Positions 5,766 to 13,056 are shown, counted from the stretch's first letter. The stretch: 13,550 nt of DNA from Patescibacteria group bacterium (GCA_020696955.1 JAJFBK010000012.1:1-13550), one strand, 5' to 3'. The notes: a model not told the origin generated them from the letters alone. Translations and numbers: made by a program.

Positions 5766-6491
5766 TTACGATTTCTTTTTCTTTAACCCTTCAAATCCGG
5801 GCAAGACTGCGAAGGTCAGTACAAAAGCTAGGATCACGGCAAAACCGCACATGATGGATGGGGATCCTTGTGAAAGTGAAGGAGAAACCAAGTAGGCAAC
5901 TATCATGGGGACAATGAAGGCCGAGTATCCGCCAATCATCCAGTAGAGGACGGAGCGTGGCTTTTTTCCAAGCTTCATCTTCTTGCTTCGAAGGGCAATG
6001 GAAGCATCCAGGATCATGAGAGCCAAAAACGAGCAGTAATAAATCCCGAATACGGCGCCCATTCCCTGATGGGTCTCGATTACTATGTAGTTTCCGGTGC
6101 AGAAGGCCCCAGTGGTTGCCTGTGGAATGAAAAGGAAGCAAGCGATGATGACTCCCGCAAAGGCGTATGAGAACCAGGTTAAACGAGAATTCTTGGTAAT
6201 CAGGGAGGTTAGGTGAATGCCAAGGGCTGGAAGCAAACTGATCGCAGCCAGGCCAAACTTGGTCCACGCCAGCCTGAGGGCGGGGTCACTTTCGCAAATG
6301 TTGTACTCAGCCAGCTGAAAGATTGCCAAACAAAGAATAAGAACAGCAACGATGTGCTGAGCGGGCTGAATCTTATAACGCCAAAAAACATAGAGAAACA
6401 GGCAGATCTCTACGATGCAGGTTGCAATCATTACTTCAGGACTGAAACAGGAGAGGGTGACTTGTCCCTGGTCTTTCTTAAGAAACGGCAT
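5766..6491 (-). CDS. Seven-transmembrane protein resembling a histidine-kinase 7TM input domain
   Basis: This 241-aa protein has seven hydrophobic segments, at about residues 19-38, 45-62, 72-95, 103-124, 143-164, 180-202 and 210-232, with short loops and a basic Lys/Ser tail facing the cytoplasm. The layout (about 220 residues of 7TM, conserved W-x-K/F-x-x-x-G in TM3, P-x-x-G in the third and fourth loops) recalls the N-terminal 7TM sensory region of some histidine kinases and diguanylate cyclases. Here the protein stops after TM7, with no kinase, GGDEF or other output domain. The loop C-T-G-N-Y with Cys131, plus Cys66 and Cys15, are the few polar candidates for ligand or disulfide roles. 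It lies 56 bases upstream of idi on the same strand and is divergent from the helicase. The function is not established. Confidence 0.7.
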   Translation of the reverse strand: MPFLKKDQGQVTLSCFSPEVMIATCIVEICLFLYVFWRYKIQPAQHIVAVLILCLAIFQLAEYNICESDPALRLAWTKFGLAAISLLPALGIHLTSLITKNSRLTWFSYAFAGVIIACFLFIPQATTGAFCTGNYIVIETHQGMGAVFGIYYCSFLALMILDASIALRSKKMKLGKKPRSVLYWMIGGYSAFIVPMIVAYLVSPSLSQGSPSIMCGFAVILAFVLTFAVLPGFEGLKKKKS

Positions 6492-6496
6492 GACAG

Positions 6497-6502
6497 ATAT
6501 TA
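6497..6502 (-). promoter_or_regulatory. Candidate -10 element for the 7-TM gene
   Basis: On the minus strand TAATAT (four of six bases) ends five bases before the ATG at 6491, in the divergent region shared with the helicase. No recognisable -35 is present. It fits the short-leader pattern seen at other genes here. Confidence 0.28.
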
Positions 6503-6556
6503 GCTCTTCAGTACTCTTCCATAGTAAAGCCGCTGAGCTCTTTTTTCCAGCCTTTC

Positions 6557-6585
6557 CTGATTCTGTGGTATGGTAGGGCTATAAA
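6557..6585 (+). promoter_or_regulatory. Candidate promoter of the HelD-like helicase gene
   Basis: TATAAA (6580-6585) ends seven bases before the ATG at 6593 and has CTGATT (6557-6562) 17 bases upstream, which predicts a leaderless transcript. An alternative extended -10, TGGTATGGT (6566-6574), would give a leader of about a dozen bases. No Shine-Dalgarno is present in either case. Confidence 0.42.
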
Positions 6586-6592
6586 ATAGATT

Positions 6593-8446
6593 ATGGATCA
6601 GATAGAGAAAGAAAAGATAATCACTGAGGCACGAGAGCATCTTGGAAAGGTGCAAGAGAGTGTGGTCAGGGAGATGAAGTCGATAGAAGAATCTGTCGCA
6701 CGCAGCACCGAGGAGCTGAAAGAGCTGGATAGCGAATCGGAGGAGATCCGGATCGTGCAGTCCGGTCTTATTGAGCATGGAAAGACCCGTCTTGGTCAGC
6801 TGGACAAGCTAAAACCCTCACCCTATTTTACCCGTTGTGACGTTTTGTTTGGGGATGAGGAAGGTGAAAAGAGCGTTTATTTTGGAAAGTTTTCTTTTGA
6901 AAAGGAAGGCATAGTTTCCTGGGCCACTCCGATTGCCGGAGTAAGATTCGAAGAGCCGGGGCCTATTTCTTACGTTACCCCTGAAGACGGTCTGCGGGAG
7001 GGAACCCTGCTTCGCAAGGACCAGTACATGATTGTCGATGGCAAGATTCTTTTCTTGGCTTCTGAAAGTGACTCCTATGCTAGGCAGCTTGTTTACCAGG
7101 AATACTTGTCGGCCAGAAGCAAGATGGGATTTGCTCTGCCTGAGATCGTGGCCCAGATGGAAAAGGCCCAGGATCAGGTAATCCGGGCTCACCATGCCGG
7201 TCCTTTTGTGATCTCCGGCCCAGCCGGTTCAGGAAAGACTACTTTGGCGCTTCACCGAGTGGCCTATCTTACCCAGTCTCCCGATACTGCCAAGCAGTAC
7301 CCTGGCCAGAACATTTTGGTATTCGTACAAGATACCGGAACTCAGGACTATTTCTCACATCTGCTTCCTGAGCTTGGAATCCATGATGTCAAAATCGTTA
7401 CCTTTTCACAGTGGGCTTTTGAAATGCTTAAGATGGAAGGGATGACTTTCGGATCCAGAATCGGAGAAGGGGAGTCTGAGCGAGACTTGTATGAGTATGC
7501 GAAGCTTCAAGCCCTGCGTGCCAAGAGCGGGGTAAGATACACCAAAACTGAGCCGTTCTCATATCTTCGAAAAGTCTACAACTCCTTCTTGGATGAGGAT
7601 CAGAAGCGACTGCTCTCTAATCAGGAGAAAGATCAAGTGCTTGACCGCTATGACCTCACTCTTCTTCTTGGGGCGGCTACTGCCAAGGAGGGTTTCTTTA
7701 CTTATGAGCGAGAGATGTCATTCAGGTTAAAGAACGGAAATATGAAGCGCCAAAAGCAGGTGGTACCCGTAGAATACTCCTTGGTGGTAGTGGACGAATT
7801 TCAGAACTATATGCCGGAGCAGCTGCATATCTTTAAGCAGCATGTGCGAAAGGCGAACAGGGCAGTCCTGTATGTGGGTGATTTGGCCCAGCAGACCCAG
7901 TTCGGCACTATTAACGACTGGAACCAGATAAACGAGGCCATTCATCCAGAGCGGACAGTCAAACTTCACAAGGTGTATCGAAATACCAAAAACATTCTGG
8001 AATATATCCGTGGACTTGGTTTTTCAGTTGAAATCCCCGACGGGTTAAAGAGCGGCGTAGACGTGAAGGAGATAAGGGCCGATTCAGAAGGGGAGATCAA
8101 GTACGTAACTGAGCTTCAAAAGACCTATCCGGGACTCACGATCGGAGTTCTTGCTAAGGACGCTTCCTATCTTCTTCCCCACACTCGGATACTCGGATCC
8201 TTAGAAGGAGTTCGCTGCATGAGTATTAGAGAAGCCCAAGGCGTAGAGTTTGATATTGTTTGTCTTGTCGGGGTTGGCAAAGATACCTTTGCAGTAGAGC
8301 CAGAGGAGAAGTACGGGAACGGATATCTTCTGGAGAGAAAAAAGATTAACAAAGACTTGTTATACGTAGCCCTGACCCGGGCCGTTTCCCAGCTCCACGT
8401 GCTTGGCGAAGCTGACTTGTCAGAAAGCGCAGCCAGTTGTCTGTAA
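6593..8446 (+). CDS. HelD/UvrD-like superfamily 1 helicase
   Basis: This 617-aa protein has an N-terminal charged coiled coil (about residues 3-70), a divergent insert (80-170) and an SF1 motor. Motif I is G-P-A-G-S-G-K-T-T (209-217) followed by L-A-L-H-R-V-A-Y-L, typical of HelD. Motif II is V-V-V-D-E-F-Q-N (398-405), motif III is V-G-D-L-A-Q-Q (428-434), motif IV is K-V-Y-R-N-T (460-465), motif V is E-A-Q-G-V-E-F-D (547-554) and motif VI is L-Y-V-A-L-T-R-A (590-597). HelD proteins use the coiled-coil arm to enter RNA polymerase channels and release it from DNA; the coiled coil plus A-L-H-R favours this over a repair helicase. At 617 aa it is shorter than Bacillus HelD (about 770). Motif II has DEFQN where UvrD has DEAQD. 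It stands alone and ends at a strong terminator. Confidence 0.85.
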   Translation: MDQIEKEKIITEAREHLGKVQESVVREMKSIEESVARSTEELKELDSESEEIRIVQSGLIEHGKTRLGQLDKLKPSPYFTRCDVLFGDEEGEKSVYFGKFSFEKEGIVSWATPIAGVRFEEPGPISYVTPEDGLREGTLLRKDQYMIVDGKILFLASESDSYARQLVYQEYLSARSKMGFALPEIVAQMEKAQDQVIRAHHAGPFVISGPAGSGKTTLALHRVAYLTQSPDTAKQYPGQNILVFVQDTGTQDYFSHLLPELGIHDVKIVTFSQWAFEMLKMEGMTFGSRIGEGESERDLYEYAKLQALRAKSGVRYTKTEPFSYLRKVYNSFLDEDQKRLLSNQEKDQVLDRYDLTLLLGAATAKEGFFTYEREMSFRLKNGNMKRQKQVVPVEYSLVVVDEFQNYMPEQLHIFKQHVRKANRAVLYVGDLAQQTQFGTINDWNQINEAIHPERTVKLHKVYRNTKNILEYIRGLGFSVEIPDGLKSGVDVKEIRADSEGEIKYVTELQKTYPGLTIGVLAKDASYLLPHTRILGSLEGVRCMSIREAQGVEFDIVCLVGVGKDTFAVEPEEKYGNGYLLERKKINKDLLYVALTRAVSQLHVLGEADLSESAASCL

Positions 8447-8448
8447 CT

Positions 8449-8478
8449 AAAAAAGAAACCGTTTCCGGTTTCTTTTTT
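8449..8478. terminator. Bidirectional terminator between the helicase and DUF892 genes
   Basis: A perfect 13-bp stem (AAAAAAGAAACCG, 8449-8461, with its complement 8466-8478) closes a 4-nt loop. It has a run of A on the left and six T on the right, so it works on both strands. It lies two bases after the helicase stop codon and six bases beyond the stop of the convergent DUF892 gene. Confidence 0.88.
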
Positions 8479-8484
8479 AAGTCA

Positions 8485-8985
8485 TTATTTAACTTCGTGG
8501 CCGATGGGGACTGACTTGAGCAAGATCTTACTGATCGAAGCTACTTTCTTGCTGGCCGCCACTTCTTCGTCGAGTGTCTCTTTGAGGAGCCCGGCAACCT
8601 TTTCATGCTTCATGAAGCTTGCCATCTCGTGAAGTCCAGTGTAAACCGCCTTTTCATAGTGCTCTACTCTCTGGGCTGATCCAGCGATCATCAGATCAAT
8701 AATGGCTGGATCGGCTTTTTCCATTCCTTCTTCACCCTCAGCTAGTATTCCCTGAATTGCCTGGCAGAGATGGGCTTGAGGTTTATGGTCAATTATTTCA
8801 AATATGCGCTCTAATCGCTCCGCCTGTCCTTCGGTTTCTTTAAGGTGTTCCTCGAGAGCGGCTTTCAGGTCAGGATGCTGGGCCTGCTTTGCAATTTTTG
8901 GAAGGGCTTTAATTAATTGTTTTTCGGCGCTGTAAGCGTCTTTTAGCTCGTGGATAAAGAGTTGGTGAGCGGTACTTACTTTCAT
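8485..8985 (-). CDS. DUF892 / YciE-YciF ferritin-like stress protein
   Basis: The 166-aa all-helical protein matches YciF/YciE (DUF892) along its length. Recognisable parts are F-I-H-E-L-K-D-A-Y-S-A-E-K-Q-L (10-24), E-H-L-K-E-T-E-G-Q-A-E-R-L-E-x-I-F (46-62), D-L-M-I-A-G-S-A-Q-R-V-E-H-Y-E (97-111), A-Y-T-type helix then L-L-K-E-T-L-D-E-E (133-141). These are the four helices of a ferritin-like bundle whose Glu/His residues would hold a di-metal centre: Glu21, Glu50, Glu108/His109 and Glu140 are candidates. YciE/YciF proteins are cytoplasmic and are induced by osmotic or stationary-phase stress in enterobacteria; the reaction is unknown. It is divergent from the GlsB gene, another stress-class protein, across a 203-base region. 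Confidence 0.92.
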   Translation of the reverse strand: MKVSTAHQLFIHELKDAYSAEKQLIKALPKIAKQAQHPDLKAALEEHLKETEGQAERLERIFEIIDHKPQAHLCQAIQGILAEGEEGMEKADPAIIDLMIAGSAQRVEHYEKAVYTGLHEMASFMKHEKVAGLLKETLDEEVAASKKVASISKILLKSVPIGHEVK

Positions 8986-9188
8986 ATGGAAGATACTTAG
9001 TTGTTAATACTCAGGTAAGGATACCGGGGTTAGAAAGAAAAACCTGTCATTAGAATTACCTTTTTAAAGAAATATGTACTCTGTAGTAAAAGTAATATTC
9101 CTTACAGCACAAGCTCAACCTTTATTCTATTCTTTAGTTCATCAGCCCGAACAAATAGCTGATATCTTATAAACTTAATTTCAAGTAT
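8986..9188. promoter_or_regulatory. Divergent regulatory region between the DUF892 and GlsB genes
   Basis: These 203 AT-rich bases are the longest noncoding stretch in the window and must hold the promoters of both flanking stress-type genes. For the plus strand, TATAAA (9168-9173) ends 15 bases before the GlsB ATG without a good -35. Two distant copies of a 7-bp inverted repeat (GTAAGGA near 9016, TCCTTAC near 9098) flank the middle. No ORF, RNA gene or strong palindrome was found. Confidence 0.45.
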
Positions 9189-9455
9189 ATGTCTTGGATT
9201 ATTGCAATTTTAGCCGGTGCTCTTATTGGTTGGGTAGCTAGTCTTATTATGAAGACTGACGAGCAGCAAGGAGCTTTGGCAAATATTCTTATTGGTATCG
9301 TTGGTTCCCTTCTAGGTAAGTGGGTATTCGTCGACATTCTAGGAATTGGCGGAGCCGAAGCTGCCGGTGACTTCTCAATCATGGGAATTATCTGGGGAAT
9401 CGTTGGTGCCCTTATCCTGATCTTCGTTCTTAAGGCCCTCAAGGTTCTTAAATAA
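9189..9455 (+). CDS. GlsB/YeaQ/YmgE family membrane protein (transglycosylase-associated, PF04226)
   Basis: This 88-aa protein has three hydrophobic helices (about 3-20, 28-50 and 63-83) with the family pattern: [15 protein letters not shown] near the start, [14 protein letters not shown] in the middle and [13 protein letters not shown] near the end. These are small inner-membrane, glycine-zipper-like proteins linked to general stress and envelope stress; no enzymatic activity is established despite the domain name. Length is typical (80-90 aa). It is 26 bases upstream of the YggT-like gene, with no terminator between them, so the two form an operon of small membrane proteins. No Shine-Dalgarno is visible. 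Confidence 0.92.
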   Translation: MSWIIAILAGALIGWVASLIMKTDEQQGALANILIGIVGSLLGKWVFVDILGIGGAEAAGDFSIMGIIWGIVGALILIFVLKALKVLK

Positions 9456-9481
9456 ATCGGTTGACTCTTTAACGTATCTAT

Positions 9482-9880
9482 ATGGAAATTCAGACTGAAG
9501 AAGTACGCCAAGACCCTGTGACTGGTTCCAGGGAGGTAGTGCGCACCCAAGAAAGTACGCTCTCCCAGGCTGTCGTACAGGATCAGGCTGTTGAGAAGAC
9601 CAATGCCGTAGTCTGGTATATTGTCGGAGTCATACTCGTATTGCTGGCCCTACGCCTCTTGTTTCTTCTCCTAGGAGCCGGAAACACTGGCTTTACGGCT
9701 TTGATTTATACGATTACTGCGCCTTTGGTCGCTCCGTTTAGAGGCATCTTTGCTTCTCCTGGAGTAGATACTGGATACTTCGATACTGCCGCACTCCTGG
9801 CAATGGTCATCTATCCTTTGATAGGGTGGGGAATCTCTTCCCTCATGGACGTATCTCGTCGAGGAAAAGTAGTAGCCTAG
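9482..9880 (+). CDS. YggT-like membrane protein with N-terminal soluble extension
   Basis: The 132-aa protein has a polar, Gln/Glu/Val-rich N terminus (1-40) and then two hydrophobic segments (43-66 and about 102-119). Between them is the YggT signature F-T-A-L-I-Y-T-I-T-A-P-L-V-A-P-F-R-G-I-F (71-90). YggT proteins are small integral membrane proteins connected in other bacteria with osmotic tolerance and cell-envelope or division functions; the molecular role is unknown. Usual YggT proteins have two repeats of this unit; this one has a single unit. It is the second gene of an operon with the GlsB-like protein and is followed by a GNRA-loop terminator. There is no Shine-Dalgarno before the ATG, so coupling to the upstream gene is possible. 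Confidence 0.8.
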   Translation: MEIQTEEVRQDPVTGSREVVRTQESTLSQAVVQDQAVEKTNAVVWYIVGVILVLLALRLLFLLLGAGNTGFTALIYTITAPLVAPFRGIFASPGVDTGYFDTAALLAMVIYPLIGWGISSLMDVSRRGKVVA

Positions 9881-9890
9881 CCACAGAAAA

Positions 9891-9920
9891 AAAAAACTCC
9901 CGGGAAACCGGGAGTTTTTT
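9891..9920 (+). terminator. Rho-independent terminator of the glsB-yggT-like operon
   Basis: A perfect 13-bp stem (9891-9903 with 9908-9920) is capped by a GAAA tetraloop and ends in six T. It starts 10 bases after the stop codon. The ten or more A before the stem make it potentially bidirectional. Confidence 0.9.
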
Positions 9921-9989
9921 GTGTCCGCTCTCACTGAACTTTCTCTGCAGAGCGAATAGAGTAGTGGCCAACTAGTAATCTTAAGGTAT

Positions 9990-10166
9990 ATGCCTAACAA
10001 GTATGGTCCAAAAGCCAAGGAGAAAGTTGAAGAAACCATGCATGAGTTTAAAAAAGGAACCTTGAAGTCAAGTGCTGGAAAGAAGGTGACAAACCCTAAG
10101 CAGGCAGTGGCGATCGGTCTTTCTGAGGCTCGGGAGGCCGGAGCAAAGGTGCCTCGTAAAAAGTAA
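9990..10166 (+). CDS. DUF6496 family small basic protein, 58 aa
   Basis: This short gene runs from ATG (9990) to TAA (10164-10166) and is easily missed. It encodes a lysine-rich 58-aa protein with the DUF6496 pattern: N-K-Y-G-P-K-A-K-E-K-V-E-E-T-M-H-E-F at 3-20, K-K-G-T-L-K-S-S at 21-28, K-K-V-T-N-P-K-Q-A-V-A-I-G-L-S-E-A-R at 31-48 and an A-K-V-P-R-K-K end. The basic charge suggests binding to nucleic acid or an acidic partner, but no function is established. It lies between two terminators (9891-9920 and 10166-10203) and so is probably monocistronic. AAGG (9983-9986) lies three bases before the ATG, too close for a good Shine-Dalgarno; TAGTAATC just upstream is a possible -10 region. Confidence 0.85.
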   Translation: MPNKYGPKAKEKVEETMHEFKKGTLKSSAGKKVTNPKQAVAIGLSEAREAGAKVPRKK

Positions 10167-10203
10167 GCCCAGGTGTACCTGTTTGGCAGGTGCTTGGCTT
10201 TTT
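10166..10203 (+). terminator. Probable terminator after the DUF6496 gene
   Basis: An imperfect hairpin pairs AGCC (10166-10169) with GGCT (10196-10199) and ACCTG (10177-10181) with CAGGT (10187-10191), with an internal loop, followed by TTTTT at 10199-10203. Its right arm overlaps the proposed -35 of the pilin promoter. Confidence 0.6.
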
Positions 10204-10223
10204 GGGGAGCGTTCCTTTATACT
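10194..10223 (+). promoter_or_regulatory. Promoter of the pilin-like gene, predicting a leaderless mRNA
   Basis: TTGGCT (10194-10199, four of six -35 bases) and TATACT (10218-10223, five of six -10 bases) are 18 bases apart. TATACT ends six bases before the ATG at 10230, so transcription should start at the start codon itself. No Shine-Dalgarno is present. Confidence 0.55.
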
Positions 10224-10229
10224 TATGCC

Positions 10230-10604
10230 ATGAATATATCCTCTCTTTTCGTGGCCACCGCTCACGCCGCTTCGCCCTTTTCCCTGCAGCCTGCAGGCAA
10301 TCCTGGCGTTTCGACCACCGATCTGCCAACCACGATTACCAACGTTACTCTTAGTATCTTGAGTGTGCTTTTGGTTTTGGCAGGGGCCATGGCCATCCTT
10401 TACCTGGTTTGGGCAGGAATCCAGTACATCTCAGCTGGGGGAAGCGCTGATAAGGCCAAGGCCGGAAGATCAGGAATAATCAATGCCGTTATCGGAATTA
10501 TCGTAATCATGGCTGCCTTTTTCTTGATCCGCTTTGCAATAAGCCTGGGTAATAGTGCTGCCTGTGCAGACTTGCCTGCCGCTCAGCGAGCAACCTGTAA
10601 ATAG
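10230..10604 (+). CDS. VirB2/TrbC-like pilin protein (T4SS-pilin type of Patescibacteria)
   Basis: This 124-aa protein has a short Sec-type signal ending A-T-A-H-A|A-S (cut after residue 13), a soluble stretch, and two long hydrophobic helices at about 39-62 and 82-103. A short polar loop with G-G-S-A-D-K-A-K-A-G-R lies between them, and the tail has a Cys pair (111, 123). This is the layout of VirB2/TrbC pilin subunits, two antiparallel helices with a basic loop. A family of this form, PF18895-like, is common and often stand-alone in CPR genomes. I use the ATG at 10230; a longer in-frame start (10173) would put 19 unlikely residues ahead of the signal and overlap the terminator. No other secretion gene is adjacent, so it may form a pilus or channel with partners encoded elsewhere, or serve another envelope role. 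Confidence 0.82.
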   Translation: MNISSLFVATAHAASPFSLQPAGNPGVSTTDLPTTITNVTLSILSVLLVLAGAMAILYLVWAGIQYISAGGSADKAKAGRSGIINAVIGIIVIMAAFFLIRFAISLGNSAACADLPAAQRATCK

Positions 10605-10617
10605 CCTCAGGGGAGTG

Positions 10618-13056
10618 TTATTCGGGTATGTCGAATAGCGTGTGGGCATAGGCGGAGATCTGCTCCGATCCTACTGGTTGGCTAAAGAGAAATCCTTGGA
10701 CAAAGTCACATCCAAGAGAGGTGACGTACTGGAGCTGGTCGCTGGTCTCCACTCCTTCGGCGATAACCTTAAGATCAAGGCTGTGGGCGATGGTAATAAT
10801 CGCCTTGATGATCTCTGCGTCATGCCTGTCCTTTGTGCATCCTTTTACGAAGGAACGGTCTATCTTCAGAGTATTGATAGGCAGGTGCTTGAGGTAGTTG
10901 AGAGAGGAGTGTCCGGTGCCGAAATCATCAATGGCAATGCTTATGCCCATGGTGTTCAGTTCCTGAAGGCGCATGGTGGTAAGGTTTATGTTGGACATTG
11001 CGAAGCTCTCGGTTACTTCAAGCTCAAGGGCAGAAGGCAGGAGAGAGGTTTCCTCCAAGATCCCGGTAACCTTTTCCACTAGCTTTTTCTGACTGAATTG
11101 CCGGGCAGAAATATTTACTGAGATCTTAATATCTGGCAAGCCGTCTAGCTGCCAGTTTTTTGTCTGTTTACAGGCACTGCGCAGGATCCATTCGTTAAGG
11201 GCAACGATGATTCCGGTATCTTCAGCAATAGGTATGAACTCAGACGGTCCTACGATGCCTATGGTTGGGTGTTTCCATCGCACCAGTGCCTCGACTGAGT
11301 GCATTTTTTTGGTAGTGGTGTCGATAATCGGTTGGTATTCCAGAAGGAACTCACCCCTGTCCAGGGCCTGTCTGAGGTCATTTTCCAAAGCGATCTTTTC
11401 GTTTGCCTTGAGGTGCATGGCAGAACTGTAGAACTGATGGGTATTCCTGCCCATTCCCTTGGCCTGGTAGAGGGCGGTGTCAGCGTTTTTCAGAAGAGTC
11501 TGCACGTCCTCTCCATCTTGAGGATAGATGGCGATTCCCATGCTGGTTCCAATGCTGAGCTCATGTCCTTCAACAATGATCGCAGGCCTAATCGCCTTGT
11601 ATACTTTCTTTACTATCTTGGTGCAGTCAGAGATTGATTTGATCTGTGGGAGGAGGATGGTAAACTCATCACCTCCAAGCCGGGCAACCGTGTCTTCTTT
11701 GCGTACCGCACCCTGAACTCTCCGTCCGATTTCTTGAAGCAGCAAGTCGCCTACTCCATGGCCCAGGGTATCGTTTATATTTTTGAACTTGTCTAAGTCC
11801 ATGAAGATAACGGCCAGCATGCTTTGGTGTCGCTCACTGCTGGCGATGGCCTGGCTTACCCGGTCGCAAAAGAGGGTTCGGTTGGGAAGATCGGTAAGGC
11901 CGTCATGAAGGGCTTGGTGTCGTATTTGCTCTTCGCTCTTCTTGTGTTCGGTAATATCTTGGATAACCTTAATGTATCCGCGAAGCTTCCCCGCTTCGTT
12001 CCAAAGAGGGGTGACTACTCCGCTGGCAAAGAAGAGGCTTCCGTCCTTTCTGACATGCCAGCTTTCCTCTGCGGCCCTGCCTTCTGCCTCGGCAATTCTT
12101 AACTGTTTCTCGGGAAGGCCACTTTTGATAGATGGCGGAGAAAAGACAATGGAAAAATGCCTCCCAAGGATTTCTGACTCTTCATAGCCGATAATACGCT
12201 CAGCTGCTTCGTTCCAGCTGGCTATCTCTCCATTTTTCTTAAGCGTGAAAATAGCGTAATCGCTAACGTTTTCAACCAAAAGACGGTAATGTTCTTCACT
12301 CCTCCGCAGGCTTTCTTCGAAGACCGCTCTTTCGGTGGTATTGCGCAAGAGGATTACGAGGTGTCGCTTCTTGTTGACGATGGTTGTCTTGGCGGCAACC
12401 TCAAGAGTGAGGGAATCACCGTCTTCTTGTTCGAGTTCCAGGGTGAATTGCTCGTCAATGTGCTCTCCGGTAAGAAGTCGTTCGGACTTTTTACGCTGTT
12501 CGGGAGAAAGTCGGTCAAGAAAGGAGTGCAAAGAAGTTACATCTTTTTTATTTAGTCCGGTAATCGAGCAGGCGGCATCATTAAGGAATACTATGCGTTC
12601 ATCTTCTAACAGAATGACACCCTCGCCGATATCGCTCTGCGCTTGAAAGAGTGTTTCATAAAGAATGGTGTTCCTCCTGAGGGCCCGGTTGCTTTGCTTG
12701 CCAAGCTCGCAGATAAGGCTGAAAAGAGAGCCCTGAAATGCAAAGCTGATAACTTGGGCGACGGCGGCCCGAGTGTGGGGAACGGCATCCCCTGGGGGCA
12801 TAAAAAGGAGCTGAACCAGAATTATCATGCTAAAGGTGGCGATCAGTCCAGGGCCAAGTCCGCCATACCAAGCACTGATCAGGGTGGCCAAGAAGGCGAA
12901 AAGGTAGGGAGCTCCTTCGAATCGCTCGTTAAGTAAAAGCTTGAGGCTGATTACTAACAAAATTGAAATAAGCGCCACCCCGTACCGCAGTATCCTTGAG
13001 GGACGAGGCTTTACGACATTCAGGCGACGGAGTAGGTATTCTTGCTGTAGTTTCAT
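10618..13056 (-). CDS. Membrane-bound PAS-PAS-GGDEF-EAL protein (c-di-GMP synthesis/turnover)
   Basis: With the start chosen here the protein has 812 residues: an N-terminal DUF4118-like membrane region (about 22-120, four hydrophobic helices, with the A-W-Y-G-G-L-G-P-G-L motif), two PAS domains (about 130-245 and 255-372), GGDEF (about 385-545) and EAL (about 560-805). The catalytic L-G-G-D-E-F (460-465) is intact, with the inhibitory site R-K-E-D (452-455) five residues ahead. The EAL domain keeps E-A-L (589-591), N-I-S-A-R-Q (648-653), D-D-F-G-T-G (710-715), L-K-I-D (730-733) and E-G-V-E-T (767-771), so both cyclase and phosphodiesterase activity are possible. An ATG 15 codons upstream (13101) is in frame but overlaps the -10 element. 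The 3' end converges on the pilin gene with a 13-base gap and no terminator. Confidence 0.92.
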   Translation of the reverse strand: MKLQQEYLLRRLNVVKPRPSRILRYGVALISILLVISLKLLLNERFEGAPYLFAFLATLISAWYGGLGPGLIATFSMIILVQLLFMPPGDAVPHTRAAVAQVISFAFQGSLFSLICELGKQSNRALRRNTILYETLFQAQSDIGEGVILLEDERIVFLNDAACSITGLNKKDVTSLHSFLDRLSPEQRKKSERLLTGEHIDEQFTLELEQEDGDSLTLEVAAKTTIVNKKRHLVILLRNTTERAVFEESLRRSEEHYRLLVENVSDYAIFTLKKNGEIASWNEAAERIIGYEESEILGRHFSIVFSPPSIKSGLPEKQLRIAEAEGRAAEESWHVRKDGSLFFASGVVTPLWNEAGKLRGYIKVIQDITEHKKSEEQIRHQALHDGLTDLPNRTLFCDRVSQAIASSERHQSMLAVIFMDLDKFKNINDTLGHGVGDLLLQEIGRRVQGAVRKEDTVARLGGDEFTILLPQIKSISDCTKIVKKVYKAIRPAIIVEGHELSIGTSMGIAIYPQDGEDVQTLLKNADTALYQAKGMGRNTHQFYSSAMHLKANEKIALENDLRQALDRGEFLLEYQPIIDTTTKKMHSVEALVRWKHPTIGIVGPSEFIPIAEDTGIIVALNEWILRSACKQTKNWQLDGLPDIKISVNISARQFSQKKLVEKVTGILEETSLLPSALELEVTESFAMSNINLTTMRLQELNTMGISIAIDDFGTGHSSLNYLKHLPINTLKIDRSFVKGCTKDRHDAEIIKAIITIAHSLDLKVIAEGVETSDQLQYVTSLGCDFVQGFLFSQPVGSEQISAYAHTLFDIPE

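Noticed and set aside
9016..9104. Short inverted repeat GTAAGGA/TCCTTAC in the DUF892-GlsB region as a structured RNA
   Set aside because: The arms are only 7 bases and about 75 bases apart, with no supporting stem between them.
9461..9480. TTGACT followed by TATCTA before the YggT-like gene as a promoter
   Set aside because: The spacing is only 8 bases, too short for a sigma-70 type promoter; the gene is more likely read from the upstream GlsB promoter.
10173..10229. Longer in-frame start for the pilin-like gene
   Set aside because: It would add 19 residues ahead of a good signal peptide, begin inside the DUF6496 terminator and lie upstream of the promoter.
11824..12555. Several plus-strand open frames opposite the GGDEF-EAL gene
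   Set aside because: They lie antisense to well-conserved PAS and GGDEF coding sequence and show no protein family features.
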